A stretch of 64,000 bases of DNA from Bradyrhizobium sp. (GCF_027451485.1 NZ_DAIDJE010000156.1:1-64000), one strand, 5' to 3'; shown: positions 16,783 through 25,713, counted from the stretch's first letter. The notes: generated by a model from the sequence alone, not told the origin. Numbers and translations: made by a program.

Positions 16783-16983
16783 GATTTTCTCCCGGCAAAT
16801 CCTTCAATTTCCGCGCACGATAGAACAGGCCGCGCGCGATGAGAAGTGAACGAAAGACGAGCAACCATCTCGATTCCTCATTCCGGGGCGCGAATGAAAC
16901 GAGCGAGCCCTAAATCCATTCGTCGGGACGGCGTGCGGCAAAGTGGCTTCGGGCGCCCCCGAATGACGGCCGCTCGACTGCTG

Positions 16984-17772
16984 TCATCCCCTCACCTCGG
17001 CGGCATTGGGACGCCAGACCAACAGACGCCGCTCGACCAGACTGACGAAGATGTCGATCAGGATAACGAAAGCCGAAAGCACGAACATGCCGGCGAAGAC
17101 GCCCGCCACATCAAACACGCCTTCGGCCTGCTGGATCAGGTAACCGAGGCCTGCCGCCGACCCCAGATATTCGCCGACCACGGCGCCGACGACGGCAAAG
17201 CCGACGGACGTGTGCAGGGAGGAGAACATCCACGACAGCGCCGACGGCCAGTAGACATGGCGCATCAGCTGCGCCTCGTTCATGCCGATCATGCGGGCGT
17301 TGTCGCGCACGGTGGTCGAGACTTCCTTGACGCCCTGATAGACGTTGAAGAACACGATGAAGAACACCAGCGTGACGCCGAGCGCGACTTTCGACCAGAT
17401 GCCGAGGCCAAGCCACAGCGCGAAGATCGGCGCCAGCACCACGCGCGGCAGCGCATTGGCCATCTTGACATAGGGATCGAACACCGCGGCAACGAGCGGC
17501 TTGCGCGCAAACCAGAAGCCGATCGCGACGCCGAAGAACGACCCGATCGCAAAGGCGAGAATCGATTCCCAGAGCGTGATCGCCAAGTGCTTCCAGATCA
17601 CGCCGGTGACGAACCAGTCGACGATCTGCCAGCCGACGTCAGTCGGCTTGGAGAAGAAGAACGGCGGCAGCAGCGTGTGGCCAAGGATCGGCACGGTGGC
17701 AAAGAATTGCCAGAACGCGAGCGCCGCGACCGCGACCAGCACTTGCAGGGATAGGAGCGTCAGACGGGGCAT
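16984..17772 (-). CDS. ABC transporter permease, SsuC/TauC-like
   Basis: 262 residues from ATG 17772 (MPRLTLLSLQVLVAVAALA). About six membrane spans are visible, with the cytoplasmic loop of binding-protein-dependent permeases (EAQLMRHVYWPSALSWMF region) that docks with the ATPase. The partner binding protein lies 201 bp downstream and the ATPase 153 bp upstream. The gap to the ATPase carries a short palindrome (GTCCCTG-CGAGA-CAGGGAC at 17794-17812) of a type common in Bradyrhizobium intergenic DNA. Confidence 0.9.
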   Translation of the reverse strand: MPRLTLLSLQVLVAVAALAFWQFFATVPILGHTLLPPFFFSKPTDVGWQIVDWFVTGVIWKHLAITLWESILAFAIGSFFGVAIGFWFARKPLVAAVFDPYVKMANALPRVVLAPIFALWLGLGIWSKVALGVTLVFFIVFFNVYQGVKEVSTTVRDNARMIGMNEAQLMRHVYWPSALSWMFSSLHTSVGFAVVGAVVGEYLGSAAGLGYLIQQAEGVFDVAGVFAGMFVLSAFVILIDIFVSLVERRLLVWRPNAAEVRG

Positions 17773-17925
17773 GGTTATCTCAATTTCCTGGTCGTCCCTG
17801 CGAGACAGGGACCCGTACGCAGCGGCCTGTCCGATTTGGACTGCATGGCAGGGACAGCTTCTCGCCATGACCTTCCGTATGGGTCTCCGCGGGCCCGGGG
17901 CCGACACCTGCAATCAATTCGTTGC

Positions 17926-18816
17926 TCATTCGCCCGCGGCTTTCGTCGATTGCGCGTAGCCCTTCAATACCTCGTCCTTCAGCGCGTCCCAGATTTCCCG
18001 GTGCAGGTCGTGGAAGGCCTGGTCGAGCTTGACTTCGGTGATGTCGCGCGGGCGCGACAGCGGCACGCGCCAGTCGCCGATAATCCGCGCCCCCGGCCCG
18101 GCCGACATGATCACCACGCGATCGGCCAGCGCGATCGCTTCCTCGAGATCGTGGGTGACGAACAGCACCGCCTTGCGATCGGCGCTCCAGAGATCGAGCA
18201 GGAGGTTGCCCATGATCTGGCGCGTCTGCGCGTCGAGCGGCCCGAACGGCTCGTCCATCAGCAGGATCTTCGGATCGCGGATCAGGACCTGGGCGAGGCC
18301 GACGCGTTTGCGCTGGCCGCCGGAGAGCATGTGCGGGTAGCGCTGGGAAAATGCGCCAAGGCCGACCTGGGCGAGAAAGGCCTGCGCGCGCTCCAGAGCC
18401 TGGCGGCGCGGCACACCATCGATCTCCAGCGCGATCGCGACATTGTCGATCGCCGTCTTCCAGGGAAACAGCGCATCGGCCTGGAAGAGATAGCCGGCCT
18501 GGCGGTTGAGGCCGGCGAGCGGCGCATCGAAAATCCGCACGTGGCCTGCGGCCGGCGCCAGCAGTCCCGCCGCGACGTTCAGCAAGGTCGATTTGCCGCA
18601 TCCGGTCGGCCCGACGATGGCGACGAATTCGCCGGCCGCGACAGCGAGATTGGCCTTTTCGACCGCCGTGTAGACGCGGCCGCCCGCGAGGCGGAAGGCG
18701 ACGCTGGCGTCCTGCAAGGAAACGGCTGTCGGCACCGCGCCGGTCGATATTGGTTCTGCTGGCCCAGGCAATTCCACCCGTCTGTCCCTCGATGTCTCTC
18801 TCGAAGCTTGGGGCAT
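17926..18816 (-). CDS. ABC transporter ATP-binding protein, SsuB/TauB-like
   Basis: 296 residues. Walker A GPTGCGKST (about 69-77), signature LSGGQRKRVGLAQ, Walker B ILLMDEPFGPLD and the switch His in FVTHDLEEA are all intact. It energises import by the permease and binding protein encoded downstream. First gene of the minus-strand operon, divergent from the quaternary-amine importer at 18914; the shared region 18817-18913 must hold both promoters, but no clear consensus was found. The N-terminal 25 residues before the ABC domain are poorly ordered and an internal start is possible. Confidence 0.92.
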   Translation of the reverse strand: MPQASRETSRDRRVELPGPAEPISTGAVPTAVSLQDASVAFRLAGGRVYTAVEKANLAVAAGEFVAIVGPTGCGKSTLLNVAAGLLAPAAGHVRIFDAPLAGLNRQAGYLFQADALFPWKTAIDNVAIALEIDGVPRRQALERAQAFLAQVGLGAFSQRYPHMLSGGQRKRVGLAQVLIRDPKILLMDEPFGPLDAQTRQIMGNLLLDLWSADRKAVLFVTHDLEEAIALADRVVIMSAGPGARIIGDWRVPLSRPRDITEVKLDQAFHDLHREIWDALKDEVLKGYAQSTKAAGE

Positions 18817-18913
18817 GGCTTAGCCAATGCAACGGATAAGTTCAACGCAAAGCGAGGCCGTGATAATAGCTCAAGGACCAAGATGCGCGCCGCATGCACG
18901 AGACCACACCGGA

Positions 18914-19699
18914 ATGTCTGACGCAGCCCTGATCGCCTTCGACCACGTGGCCAAGAGTTTCGACAACGGGCGCGTCAAGGCCGTCGACGACGTCTCGCTT
19001 GGCGTGGCGGCCAGGGAATTTCTCGCCGTCGTCGGCGGCTCCGGGTCGGGCAAGACCACCCTGCTCCGGCTCGCCAACCGCCTGCTCGAGGCGGACCGGG
19101 GCCGCATTACCATCGAAGGCAAGGATGTGCGCGCGGGCGACCCGGTCGCGTTGCGCCGCCGCATCGGTTACGTGTTCCAGAGCGGCGGGCTGTTCCCGCA
19201 TATGAGCATCGCCGCCAATATCGGCATCACGCCGAAGCTGAACGGCGAGCCTGAGGCCGACATTGCGGCACGCGTCGACGAACTGCTCGATCTGGTCCGG
19301 CTCGATCGAAAAAGGTTTCGCGACCGCTTTCCGCAAGAACTTTCCGGTGGCGAGCGGCAGCGCGTCGGCGTGGCACGCGCGCTGGCGGCGCGACCGAAAA
19401 TCGTGCTGATGGACGAGCCGTTCGGCGCGCTCGATCCGCTGACGCGCGATGCGCTCGGTGACGATTACCGCGCGCTGCATAACGAGCTCGCCCTGACCAC
19501 GGTGATGATCACCCATGACATGACCGAAGCCATCCTGCTCGCCGACCGCATCGCGGTGATGCGCGGCGGCAAGTTGCTCGCGCTCGGTACGCCGTCCGAG
19601 CTGGCGAAGAGCGACGATGCCTATGTCGGCGAACTCCTGGGGACTCCGCGCCGGCAGGCCGAACGGCTCAATGCGGCTCTCCCGCGGGGCGAAGCATGA
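18914..19699 (+). CDS. quaternary-amine (osmoprotectant) ABC transporter ATP-binding protein
   Basis: 261 residues from ATG 18914 (MSDAALIAFDHVAKSF). Walker A GGSGSGKTT, signature LSGGERQRVGVARAL and Walker B IVLMDEPFGALDPLTR are intact. The ALDPLTR motif and short length without CBS domains resemble OpuCA/EhuA-type ATPases that import glycine betaine, choline or proline betaine. Its stop overlaps the start of the fused permease gene by 4 bp (ATGA), showing a two-gene operon. The ligand is inferred from the fused partner. Confidence 0.9.
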   Translation: MSDAALIAFDHVAKSFDNGRVKAVDDVSLGVAAREFLAVVGGSGSGKTTLLRLANRLLEADRGRITIEGKDVRAGDPVALRRRIGYVFQSGGLFPHMSIAANIGITPKLNGEPEADIAARVDELLDLVRLDRKRFRDRFPQELSGGERQRVGVARALAARPKIVLMDEPFGALDPLTRDALGDDYRALHNELALTTVMITHDMTEAILLADRIAVMRGGKLLALGTPSELAKSDDAYVGELLGTPRRQAERLNAALPRGEA

Positions 19700-21261
19700 G
19701 CGTTTTGTCCGATCCGCGCTGGGCCGAGGCATGGGCGCACCTGCCGGACTATCTCGGCGGTCATGTGCGGGTCAGCGTCACCGCGATCGCGCTCGGGCTC
19801 GTCGTATCGCTGCCGCTTGCCATCATCGCGCGCAACCGCCCGGTGATGCGAAGGCTGCTGCTCTCCATTGCCAGCATCGTGCAGACCGTGCCCGGACTGG
19901 CGCTGCTCGCCTTGTTCTATCCGCTGCTGCTCGCGAGCGCCTCGTTAACCCTGAAGTGGTTCGGCTTCGGCTTCTCCGCCTTCGGCTTCCTGCCCGCCGT
20001 GCTGGCGCTGGCGCTTTATTCGATGTTGCCGGTGCTGCGAAACACCGTGACAGGCCTGCGCGGCATCGACCCGTCCATTCTGGAAGCCGCTCAGGGCGTC
20101 GGCATGACCGGGCTGCAGTCGCTCGGCAGGGTGGAGTTGCCCCTGGCCATGCCGATCATGATGGCTGGCGTCCGCACCGCATCGGTCTGGGTGATCGGTA
20201 CCGCGACGCTGTCGACGCCGATCGGCCAGACCAGCCTCGGCAATTACATCTTTGCCGGCCTGCAAACCCAGAACTGGGTGTTCGTGCTGTTCGGCTGCAT
20301 CGCCGCCGCGCTGCTCGCGCTCGTTGTCGATCAGCTGCTCGCGCTGATCGAGGCAGGTTTGCGCCGCCGAAGCTCCTGGCGCGCAGCACTCGGCGGCGCC
20401 GGCATTGCCGCGCTCGTTGCCGCCACATTGATACCTTCGCTTGCACGCCCCGCGCCGAGCTATGTTGTCGGCGCCAAAACCTTCACTGAACAATACGTTC
20501 TTTCGGCGCTGATGACTCAGCGGCTGGATGCCGCCGGTCTGTCGGCGACGACCCGCGAAGGGCTCGGCTCGAACGTGATCTTTCAGGCGCTCCTCGATGG
20601 CGATATCGACGTCTATGTCGATTATTCCGGCACGCTGTGGACCAACCAGTTTCATCACACCTCGCTGAGGCCGCGCCGGCAGCTGCTCGCCGAATTGACG
20701 GCCGAACTCAAGCGGCAAAACGTGACGCTGCTCGGCGAACTCGGATTCGAGAACGCCTACGCGCTGGTGATGCCGAGAAAACGCGCCGAAGCGCTCGGCA
20801 TTCGCAGCGTTGCCGATCTTGCCGTCCATGCGCGTTCGATGTCGATCGCGGCCGACTATGAGTTCTTTTCACGGCCGGAGTGGACGGCGCTGCGCACGGC
20901 ATATGGATTGAATTTCCGCGAGCAACGCCAGATGCAACCGGATTTCATGTATGCAGCCGTCGCTTCGGGCGAAGTGGACGTGATCGCGGGCTACACCAGC
21001 GACGGCCTGATCGCGAAATACGATCTTGCAACCCTCAGCGATCCCAAGGGCGTGATCCCGCCCTATGACGCGGTGGTGCTGCTGGCGCCGAAACGCGCCG
21101 AAGATCAGGCAATGCGCGATGCACTGCGCCCGCTGCTTGGCAACATCGATATTGCCACCATGCGCGAGGCGAACCTGCGGGCCGCAGGGGGGGACGGCAA
21201 CGCTTCGTCTGATGACGTGGCGCGCTGGCTTTGGGAAAAGATCAAGTCAAACAACAGGTGA
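19696..21261 (+). CDS. fused permease and substrate-binding protein of an osmoprotectant ABC transporter (OpuCB-OpuCC type)
   Basis: 521 residues. Residues about 1-220 are a permease with five or six spans and the ATPase-docking loop (ILEAAQGVGMTGLQSLGRVE). Residues about 250-521 are an OpuAC-type periplasmic binding domain (VVGAKTFTEQYVLSALMTQR, DGDIDVYVDYSGTLW) for glycine betaine, choline or carnitine. Fusion means each permease dimer carries two binding domains. Together with the ATPase at 18914 it forms a complete importer. Family and fusion are clear; the exact ligand is not. Confidence 0.92.
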   Translation: MSVLSDPRWAEAWAHLPDYLGGHVRVSVTAIALGLVVSLPLAIIARNRPVMRRLLLSIASIVQTVPGLALLALFYPLLLASASLTLKWFGFGFSAFGFLPAVLALALYSMLPVLRNTVTGLRGIDPSILEAAQGVGMTGLQSLGRVELPLAMPIMMAGVRTASVWVIGTATLSTPIGQTSLGNYIFAGLQTQNWVFVLFGCIAAALLALVVDQLLALIEAGLRRRSSWRAALGGAGIAALVAATLIPSLARPAPSYVVGAKTFTEQYVLSALMTQRLDAAGLSATTREGLGSNVIFQALLDGDIDVYVDYSGTLWTNQFHHTSLRPRRQLLAELTAELKRQNVTLLGELGFENAYALVMPRKRAEALGIRSVADLAVHARSMSIAADYEFFSRPEWTALRTAYGLNFREQRQMQPDFMYAAVASGEVDVIAGYTSDGLIAKYDLATLSDPKGVIPPYDAVVLLAPKRAEDQAMRDALRPLLGNIDIATMREANLRAAGGDGNASSDDVARWLWEKIKSNNR

Positions 21262-21295
21262 CCGGCGCGCGACCGCAGGGTCCGCCGCGCGCCGG
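21262..21295. terminator. GC-rich inverted repeat between convergent genes
   Basis: CCGGCGCGCG (21262-21271) and CGCGCGCCGG (21286-21295) pair perfectly. It starts right after the stop of the importer gene and precedes the stop of the minus-strand gene at 21304. No T tract; probably a bidirectional hairpin. Confidence 0.5.
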
Positions 21296-21303
21296 CTCGC
21301 CCT

Positions 21304-21564
21304 TCAATACGCGTTGCTGCGTCCGGGCGTGGGGACGCAGTTGATGTCGGTGCGGTCGTCCCATCCGCCACGCGCACGCCAGGCGCTCCAGGCGAGAAAG
21401 TCGGTCACCTTGTTGTGGGGATTGCCGGGATCGTAGTTGGCGCAGGAATGTTCCAGGGCATAGGGGGCCGCGGGATAGGCCATCCTGTGCTGCGCGAAGG
21501 CGGGCGCGGCGAATGCGGTGGCAGCGGCGACCGTTGCAATCCCGAGAAGCGAGAGTTTCGTCAT
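21304..21564 (-). CDS. small exported hypothetical protein, 86 aa
   Basis: MTKLSLLGIATVAAATAFA is a signal peptide cleaved after FAQ. The mature 60 residues carry two Cys (EHSCANYDPG, DINCVPTPG) and several Trp. No family was recognised. Convergent with the osmoprotectant importer. Confidence 0.65.
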   Translation of the reverse strand: MTKLSLLGIATVAAATAFAAPAFAQHRMAYPAAPYALEHSCANYDPGNPHNKVTDFLAWSAWRARGGWDDRTDINCVPTPGRSNAY

Positions 21565-21897
21565 GGCTTTATCTCCTCGTAGCAGTGCTCAATTCCGGTG
21601 CCGGGGCACGATCTGGGAAAGCCAAAGCTTTCTCGGCCACGCCAAGCCCTAACTCCGGGCGCGAGGATCGTGCTCAAGCGGTTAATAAGACGGGGCTGGT
21701 TCGCGAACGACGTTCGATTCTCGTATCGCCTCTCTTGCCGGCGACGAAATGGAGGCGAACCAGTCGATGTGATGAATCTACGCTCGCGGTTCCAAGACCC
21801 AACTAAAGAATCATTTATGAGGCACAAAGTTTTTTGAGAAACGCGCAGGCGAACAGCCCGGGCGGCATCTGCTGCGTGACGCGATCGGCTAACGGCT
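21565..21897. other. intergenic region without a recognised feature
   Basis: 333 bp between the end of uspA and the start of the small exported-protein gene, both on the minus strand. A tRNA-like string (GTTCGATTC near 21714) does not extend to a cloverleaf. No clear hairpin or coding frame was seen. Confidence 0.4.
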
Positions 21898-22740
21898 TCA
21901 ATGAGCGATCAGGAGCGGTATCGCGGCCTCACGCAACAACGAGCGGGTGACACCGCCAAAGACCATCTGCGCCGCCCTTGCATGACTGTAGGCCCCGATA
22001 ATCACGAGATCGGCGGCCGACTGCCTGACGTGATCCAGTATGGCTCTTGCGACCGGCGCCCCGTTCGAAGCGATTTGCTCGACAGTCACCTTGGCGCCGT
22101 GGCGACTGAGATAGAGTGCGATATCCGCGCCGGGCTCATCACCGTGACGGGAGTTTTTTCCGGGATCCACCAGCAGCACGGTGACAGACTTTGCTGCAAC
22201 GAGAAGCGGCAGCGCATCCGCCACCGCGCGACGTGCCTCCCGGCTCGCATTCCAGGCAACCACCACATGCTCGACGGCAGCTCCGGTCCAGCAATCCGGC
22301 AGCAGCAGAAACGGCACACCGGTGGCAAGAAGCAGCGCCTCCGCGCTCCACGCATTCGGCAATCCCCCGTTGCCCGAGGGGCCGCCGGTAACGACAAGAT
22401 CGGCATGCAACGAGTTGAGCGCCAGGTCATCGCCGAATTCGCCCTGCTCCAGCGAACGGAACTCGAAGCTGACGCCTTGGCGACCGCAGACGCCGCTGAG
22501 GCTTCGCTTTGCCGCTTCGACCGCCTCGGCTTCCCGGGCGCGCTGGTGTGCGATCACGTCCTTGAGGGCCTGGTGACCGCGGACGAAGGATTCCGCGCCA
22601 TGGCCGCCCGTCAGCATCGGCACTACGAACAAGCCGACCAGATGGGCGCTGTGGGCGCAAGCCAGCCTTGCGGCAAAGGCAATGCGCGCCTCGCCCGGCG
22701 GCGTGGCTTCGACAATCACGGCGATGCTCTTGATCGGCAT
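21898..22740 (-). CDS. universal stress protein (UspA family)
   Basis: 280 residues from ATG 22740, preceded by AGGGGGAGC. The N-terminal half (MPIKSIAVIVEATPPGEARI) and the C-terminal half (about 145-280, VVVAWNASREARRAVADALP ... DLVIIGAYSHARAAQMVFGG) are Usp-like folds. The last part carries the G-x-x-x-x-R/S-type ATP-binding segment in diverged form. Usp proteins support survival under stress and low oxygen. A FixK/FNR-type box is centred 62 bp upstream of the start, which places a class II transcription start near 22761, giving a 21-nt leader. Confidence 0.88.
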   Translation of the reverse strand: MPIKSIAVIVEATPPGEARIAFAARLACAHSAHLVGLFVVPMLTGGHGAESFVRGHQALKDVIAHQRAREAEAVEAAKRSLSGVCGRQGVSFEFRSLEQGEFGDDLALNSLHADLVVTGGPSGNGGLPNAWSAEALLLATGVPFLLLPDCWTGAAVEHVVVAWNASREARRAVADALPLLVAAKSVTVLLVDPGKNSRHGDEPGADIALYLSRHGAKVTVEQIASNGAPVARAILDHVRQSAADLVIIGAYSHARAAQMVFGGVTRSLLREAAIPLLIAH

Positions 22741-22795
22741 AAGCTCCCCCTGCATCCTGATGCCAATCAACTAACGTGCGCGATGCTCCGGCGCC

Positions 22796-22809
22796 TTGAT
22801 CAATCTCAA
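22796..22809 (-). promoter_or_regulatory. FixK/FNR-type box upstream of the universal stress gene
   Basis: Read on the minus strand: TTGA-GATTGA-TCAA, fitting TTG(A/C)-N6-(T/G)CAA. Its centre at 22802.5 and a start site 41.5 bp on (about 22761) leave room for the ribosome site before ATG 22740. Confidence 0.6.
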
Positions 22810-23097
22810 TGGGGCGAGCGGCAGCGGACTGCCATCCGCCGGCCGCCGGCGCGGGAGGAAGCTCGCAGTCGTCCTGCTCGATCGCGGAGCTCTGCCCATT
22901 TGATTCCACGCGGCATGGCCGAGCTGCGTGCGAAGCGCCGTGCCGCCTGAACGCGCCCGCGACGACTCTGGCTTGATCTCAGGCCATCTCGATTTTCGTC
23001 GCGGCGTTGCCTTGGTTACGCCACAAGCCGCGCGGGAATGCGGTATCGGTCCGGCAATGCGTTGATCGCCAGGCGGCGCGTTAAGCAAACGCGCGCT

Positions 23098-23114
23098 GCT
23101 TCACGAAGCTTTTT
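23098..23114 (+). terminator. hairpin and T run without an upstream plus-strand gene
   Basis: GCTTC-AC-GAAGC followed by TTTTT, in the 519-bp gap 22741-23259. A second hairpin, GCGCGTT-AAGCA-AACGCGC (23076-23094), lies just before it. No plus-strand gene ends upstream, so it may close a small RNA, or be a chance match because the loop is only 2 nt. Confidence 0.35.
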
Positions 23115-23259
23115 GGAGCTACGTGGATACAGTCATTTTTTTGCCCCAGTACACCAACATCATTTTCCTCGCGGTGAATTTGGTTGACGCGTACTCCGCA
23201 GCGAATTTCGCGACAGGAATTTCGGACGGGGGACGAGTGAATCCTGCAGCGAGAGCGCA

Positions 23260-24237
23260 ATGGATACGCTTTACGATTTGCTTGGGGCTCTTCCACGGGA
23301 CGATGCCGAGAGCCTGAGGACTGCATTTCGCAGGGCCGTCAAGGGCGCGCATCCGGATCTGCATCCCGGCGACCCCGATGCCGGCGCGAGATTTCGGCAG
23401 ATCGTCCGCGCCAATGAAATCCTTTTGGATCGAGACCAGCGGGCGGTCTACGACCATCTGCTGGCCCTCGCGCAACAGGAGAAAGATCCAGCGTCGGCAC
23501 ACCCCATCGCAGCGAAGATCCACAAGGCCGCTTCCACCGTGCTCGCGCTCGCTTCGCTTTCGATCGTGACGGCGAGCGGCTATTTCCTGTTCATGCACAT
23601 GTCGATGGCCCTGGCCCCGGCGACAAGCCTCGCGGTGGCGCGCGCGCCGGCCAGTGACCTCACGACCCGCCTCTCCGCCAGCATCGCCGCCGTCAGTCCG
23701 GGGGATGCGCCCGATCCGGCCGCCGTCAGCGCCTTCCTCGCAGCGAGAGAAGGTGGCGCCGCGGGCTCGGATACCACATCGAATGCGATGGCCAGGGCTG
23801 CAGCCGAAGACTCTTCACCGACCGGCGGCATTGTCACCACTCACGGGACCGATAATGCTGGCATCTCGCACCCGCTCGACGCGTCCGCGCGCGCCATTGC
23901 CGAGGCCAATGCGGCGCCCGCCGATCCCGAGCACGTCGCGCAGCTCGACCAGACCTTCACGGCGCCCTATGTCGATCGCGGCATTCTTTTCTTTCGCGAC
24001 AAAAGGGACGATCACCCCTTCCCCGAGCTTCCGCCGTTGAAGCATGCCAAAAACACCGCCCATTCCAAGTCTCTCCTGGCGGCGAACGGAAAGGCACATC
24101 CCGACGGACACGCGGACGCGCTGCCGAAGGTCGTGCCGCTGCCGGTGCCGCGGTCAGTGCTTCACATTGTTCCGAGGCCTTACCAGCCGCCGCCCTGGTC
24201 GCCGCAGCCCTGGTATATCACCGCCTCTTTCCAGTAA
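23260..24237 (+). CDS. membrane-anchored J-domain protein
   Basis: 325 residues. A DnaJ domain fills residues 1-68 (MDTLYDLLGALPRDDAESLR) with the catalytic HPD tripeptide in VKGAHPDLHPGD near residue 31-33. J domains stimulate DnaK-type Hsp70. One membrane span at about 90-110 (ASTVLALASLSIVTASGYF) is followed by a long Ala/Pro/Ser-rich, probably periplasmic region ending in a Pro-rich tail (YQPPPWSPQPWYITASFQ). No zinc-finger or substrate domain. It could recruit DnaK to the membrane; the client is unknown. Confidence 0.8.
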   Translation: MDTLYDLLGALPRDDAESLRTAFRRAVKGAHPDLHPGDPDAGARFRQIVRANEILLDRDQRAVYDHLLALAQQEKDPASAHPIAAKIHKAASTVLALASLSIVTASGYFLFMHMSMALAPATSLAVARAPASDLTTRLSASIAAVSPGDAPDPAAVSAFLAAREGGAAGSDTTSNAMARAAAEDSSPTGGIVTTHGTDNAGISHPLDASARAIAEANAAPADPEHVAQLDQTFTAPYVDRGILFFRDKRDDHPFPELPPLKHAKNTAHSKSLLAANGKAHPDGHADALPKVVPLPVPRSVLHIVPRPYQPPPWSPQPWYITASFQ

Positions 24238-24323
24238 GGCGGGGCGGCCAGTCAGCCTTGCCGCTTCAAAAGAGCAACGCCGGTCCCCCTCATCCTGGGG
24301 CGCGCGTCCTTGACCCGGAAAGA

Positions 24324-24947
24324 CTAACCGTCTCGTCTTCTGAACAACGAAAACTGAAAGTGCTGGGTCGCATTCCAGGGCGTGGCGTGGTCGTGCCTGC
24401 GGGATTCAATCAGCGTGAACCCCTGGCCGAGTTCGCGCGCCAGTCCCTCCGGGTCATAGCGGTTGATGGGCAATCCGCTGCATTTCTCCGGTCCGTCGAG
24501 GGCAAAGGTCGCGATGATCGCGTGCCCTCCGGGCCTCAACGCCTCCGTCAGCCGCGCGATATAGGCGGCGCGGTCGGCCGGATCGACCAGGAAATGAAAG
24601 GCCGCCCGGTCGTGCCAGATGTCGAAGCGCCGCGGCGGATTCCATTCCGTCACGTCCGCCGCGATCCACTGAACTTCGCTGGCGCGCCGGCCCAGCCGCA
24701 AGCATGCGAGATCGAGCGCGGCCTGCGAAATGTCCAGCACGGTAACGTGGCGGAAGCCGCGCTCCAAAAGGGCGTCGGGCAGCCGCGACGCCCCGCCGCC
24801 GATATCGATGATGTCGGCGTCCTGCCCCGGCCCGGCCTGTTCGATCAGTTCGAGCGAGAGTGCAGGATTGTCCTGAAACCAGCTGACGGCGGCTTCTTCC
24901 TTTGATGTGTAGACACCTTGCCAATGGGCCTGTCTTGCCTCTGCCAT
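24324..24947 (-). CDS. class I SAM-dependent methyltransferase
   Basis: 207 residues (MAEARQAHWQGVYTSKEEAA). The Rossmann motif I is DADIIDIGGGASRLPDALLE near 44-63, followed by VTVLDISQAALDLA and a post-I acidic loop (WIAADVTEW). It resembles thiopurine/tellurite-type methyltransferases (TehB-like), judged by length and the WxxxY start, but the substrate cannot be told. ATG 24947 follows the preceding TPR gene by 7 bp, with GAGG in the overlap, so the two genes are co-translated. Confidence 0.82.
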   Translation of the reverse strand: MAEARQAHWQGVYTSKEEAAVSWFQDNPALSLELIEQAGPGQDADIIDIGGGASRLPDALLERGFRHVTVLDISQAALDLACLRLGRRASEVQWIAADVTEWNPPRRFDIWHDRAAFHFLVDPADRAAYIARLTEALRPGGHAIIATFALDGPEKCSGLPINRYDPEGLARELGQGFTLIESRRHDHATPWNATQHFQFSLFRRRDG

Positions 24948-24954
24948 CAATGCC

Positions 24955-25554
24955 TCATTCGCCCAGCCGCTTGGCCGAGGCGAGATCGGCCTCGGCGCGG
25001 GAATCGCCCTTGGCCTCGTAGGCGAGGCCGCGGGTCTTCAACGCCCTTCCGTTATTAGGATTGAGGCGGATGGCATTGTCGAGATCGACGAAAGCATGGA
25101 TCAGGTCGTCCTTCTTGAAATAGGCGAAGCCGCGCTCGGTGTAATAATCGGAAAGCGCGCGCTCCTTGCCGAGCTTTTCGTTGTCGCTGGCCTGCATCGC
25201 ATCAGCGGTGGGCCCGAGCTTGATGGCCTGGCTGCATTCGGTTATGGCGGAATCATACGCCTTCCTGAAATTGAAGATCGAGCAGCGGTTGAAATAGGCG
25301 TCCGCATATTTCTTGTCGGCCTTCAGCGCCTCCCCGAAATCGGCCAGCGCCTCATCGTAATTCTCCTTGGCGCGTCGCTCGACGCCGCGATTGAGGTAGA
25401 GGCGCGCCAGCGTATGGCCACTGTAGTGCCTGGACTGAATCGCGCGCGAACAGGCTTCGATCGCGACATCGCCGGATTCCTTGGTGCAGGTTTTGGCGTC
25501 GTCGGCGGCGTTGGCTGCGATACTGCCAAGCAGCATCAGCCCGGCGGCAAGCAC
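24955..25554 (-). CDS. exported TPR-repeat protein
   Basis: 199 residues if started at GTG 25554 (VLAAGLMLLGSIAANA signal peptide), or 193 from ATG 25536. At least three tetratricopeptide repeats follow (ALADFGEALKADKKYADAYF, ECSQAIKLGP, AFVDLDNAIRLNPNNGRALK). TPR proteins act as binding scaffolds, here in the periplasm. The normal start codon is not visible: two bases upstream of the GTG a palindromic repeat of family D begins, and the frame stays open through it. The repeat may have replaced the original start. Same operon as the methyltransferase. Confidence 0.75.
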   Translation of the reverse strand: MLAAGLMLLGSIAANAADDAKTCTKESGDVAIEACSRAIQSRHYSGHTLARLYLNRGVERRAKENYDEALADFGEALKADKKYADAYFNRCSIFNFRKAYDSAITECSQAIKLGPTADAMQASDNEKLGKERALSDYYTERGFAYFKKDDLIHAFVDLDNAIRLNPNNGRALKTRGLAYEAKGDSRAEADLASAKRLGE

Positions 25555-25555
25555 C

Positions 25556-25713
25556 GGCGATTTAAGGTCCCTGCGCCACAAGCGGCGAATTCGATCGGGG
25601 ATTTCAGATCGGCAATGCGGGGCTGGAACTAACAAGTTTGCCGTCGCCCACGACTTTCCGCGGTTCGCGAAGGCATGTGCTGCGATGGAACGCAAACTCC
25701 GGAAGCTGGGCAC
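25556..25713. repeat. inverted copy of the family C plus D composite
   Basis: Reading the minus strand, 25713-25628 is family C (arms CTTCCGGAGTTTGCG, CGCGGAAAG) and 25612-25556 is family D (GATCTGAAATCCCC, GCAGGGACCTTAAATC), with GATCGAATTCGCCGCTTG conserved in the loop. Same order as at 14529-14684. It directly abuts the TPR gene. Confidence 0.8.

Noticed and set aside
21670..21740. tRNA-like string with GTTCGATTC and a D-arm-like GCTCAAGCGGTTAATAAG
   Set aside because: T-stem bases do not pair and no acceptor stem exists; probably chance or a very old remnant.
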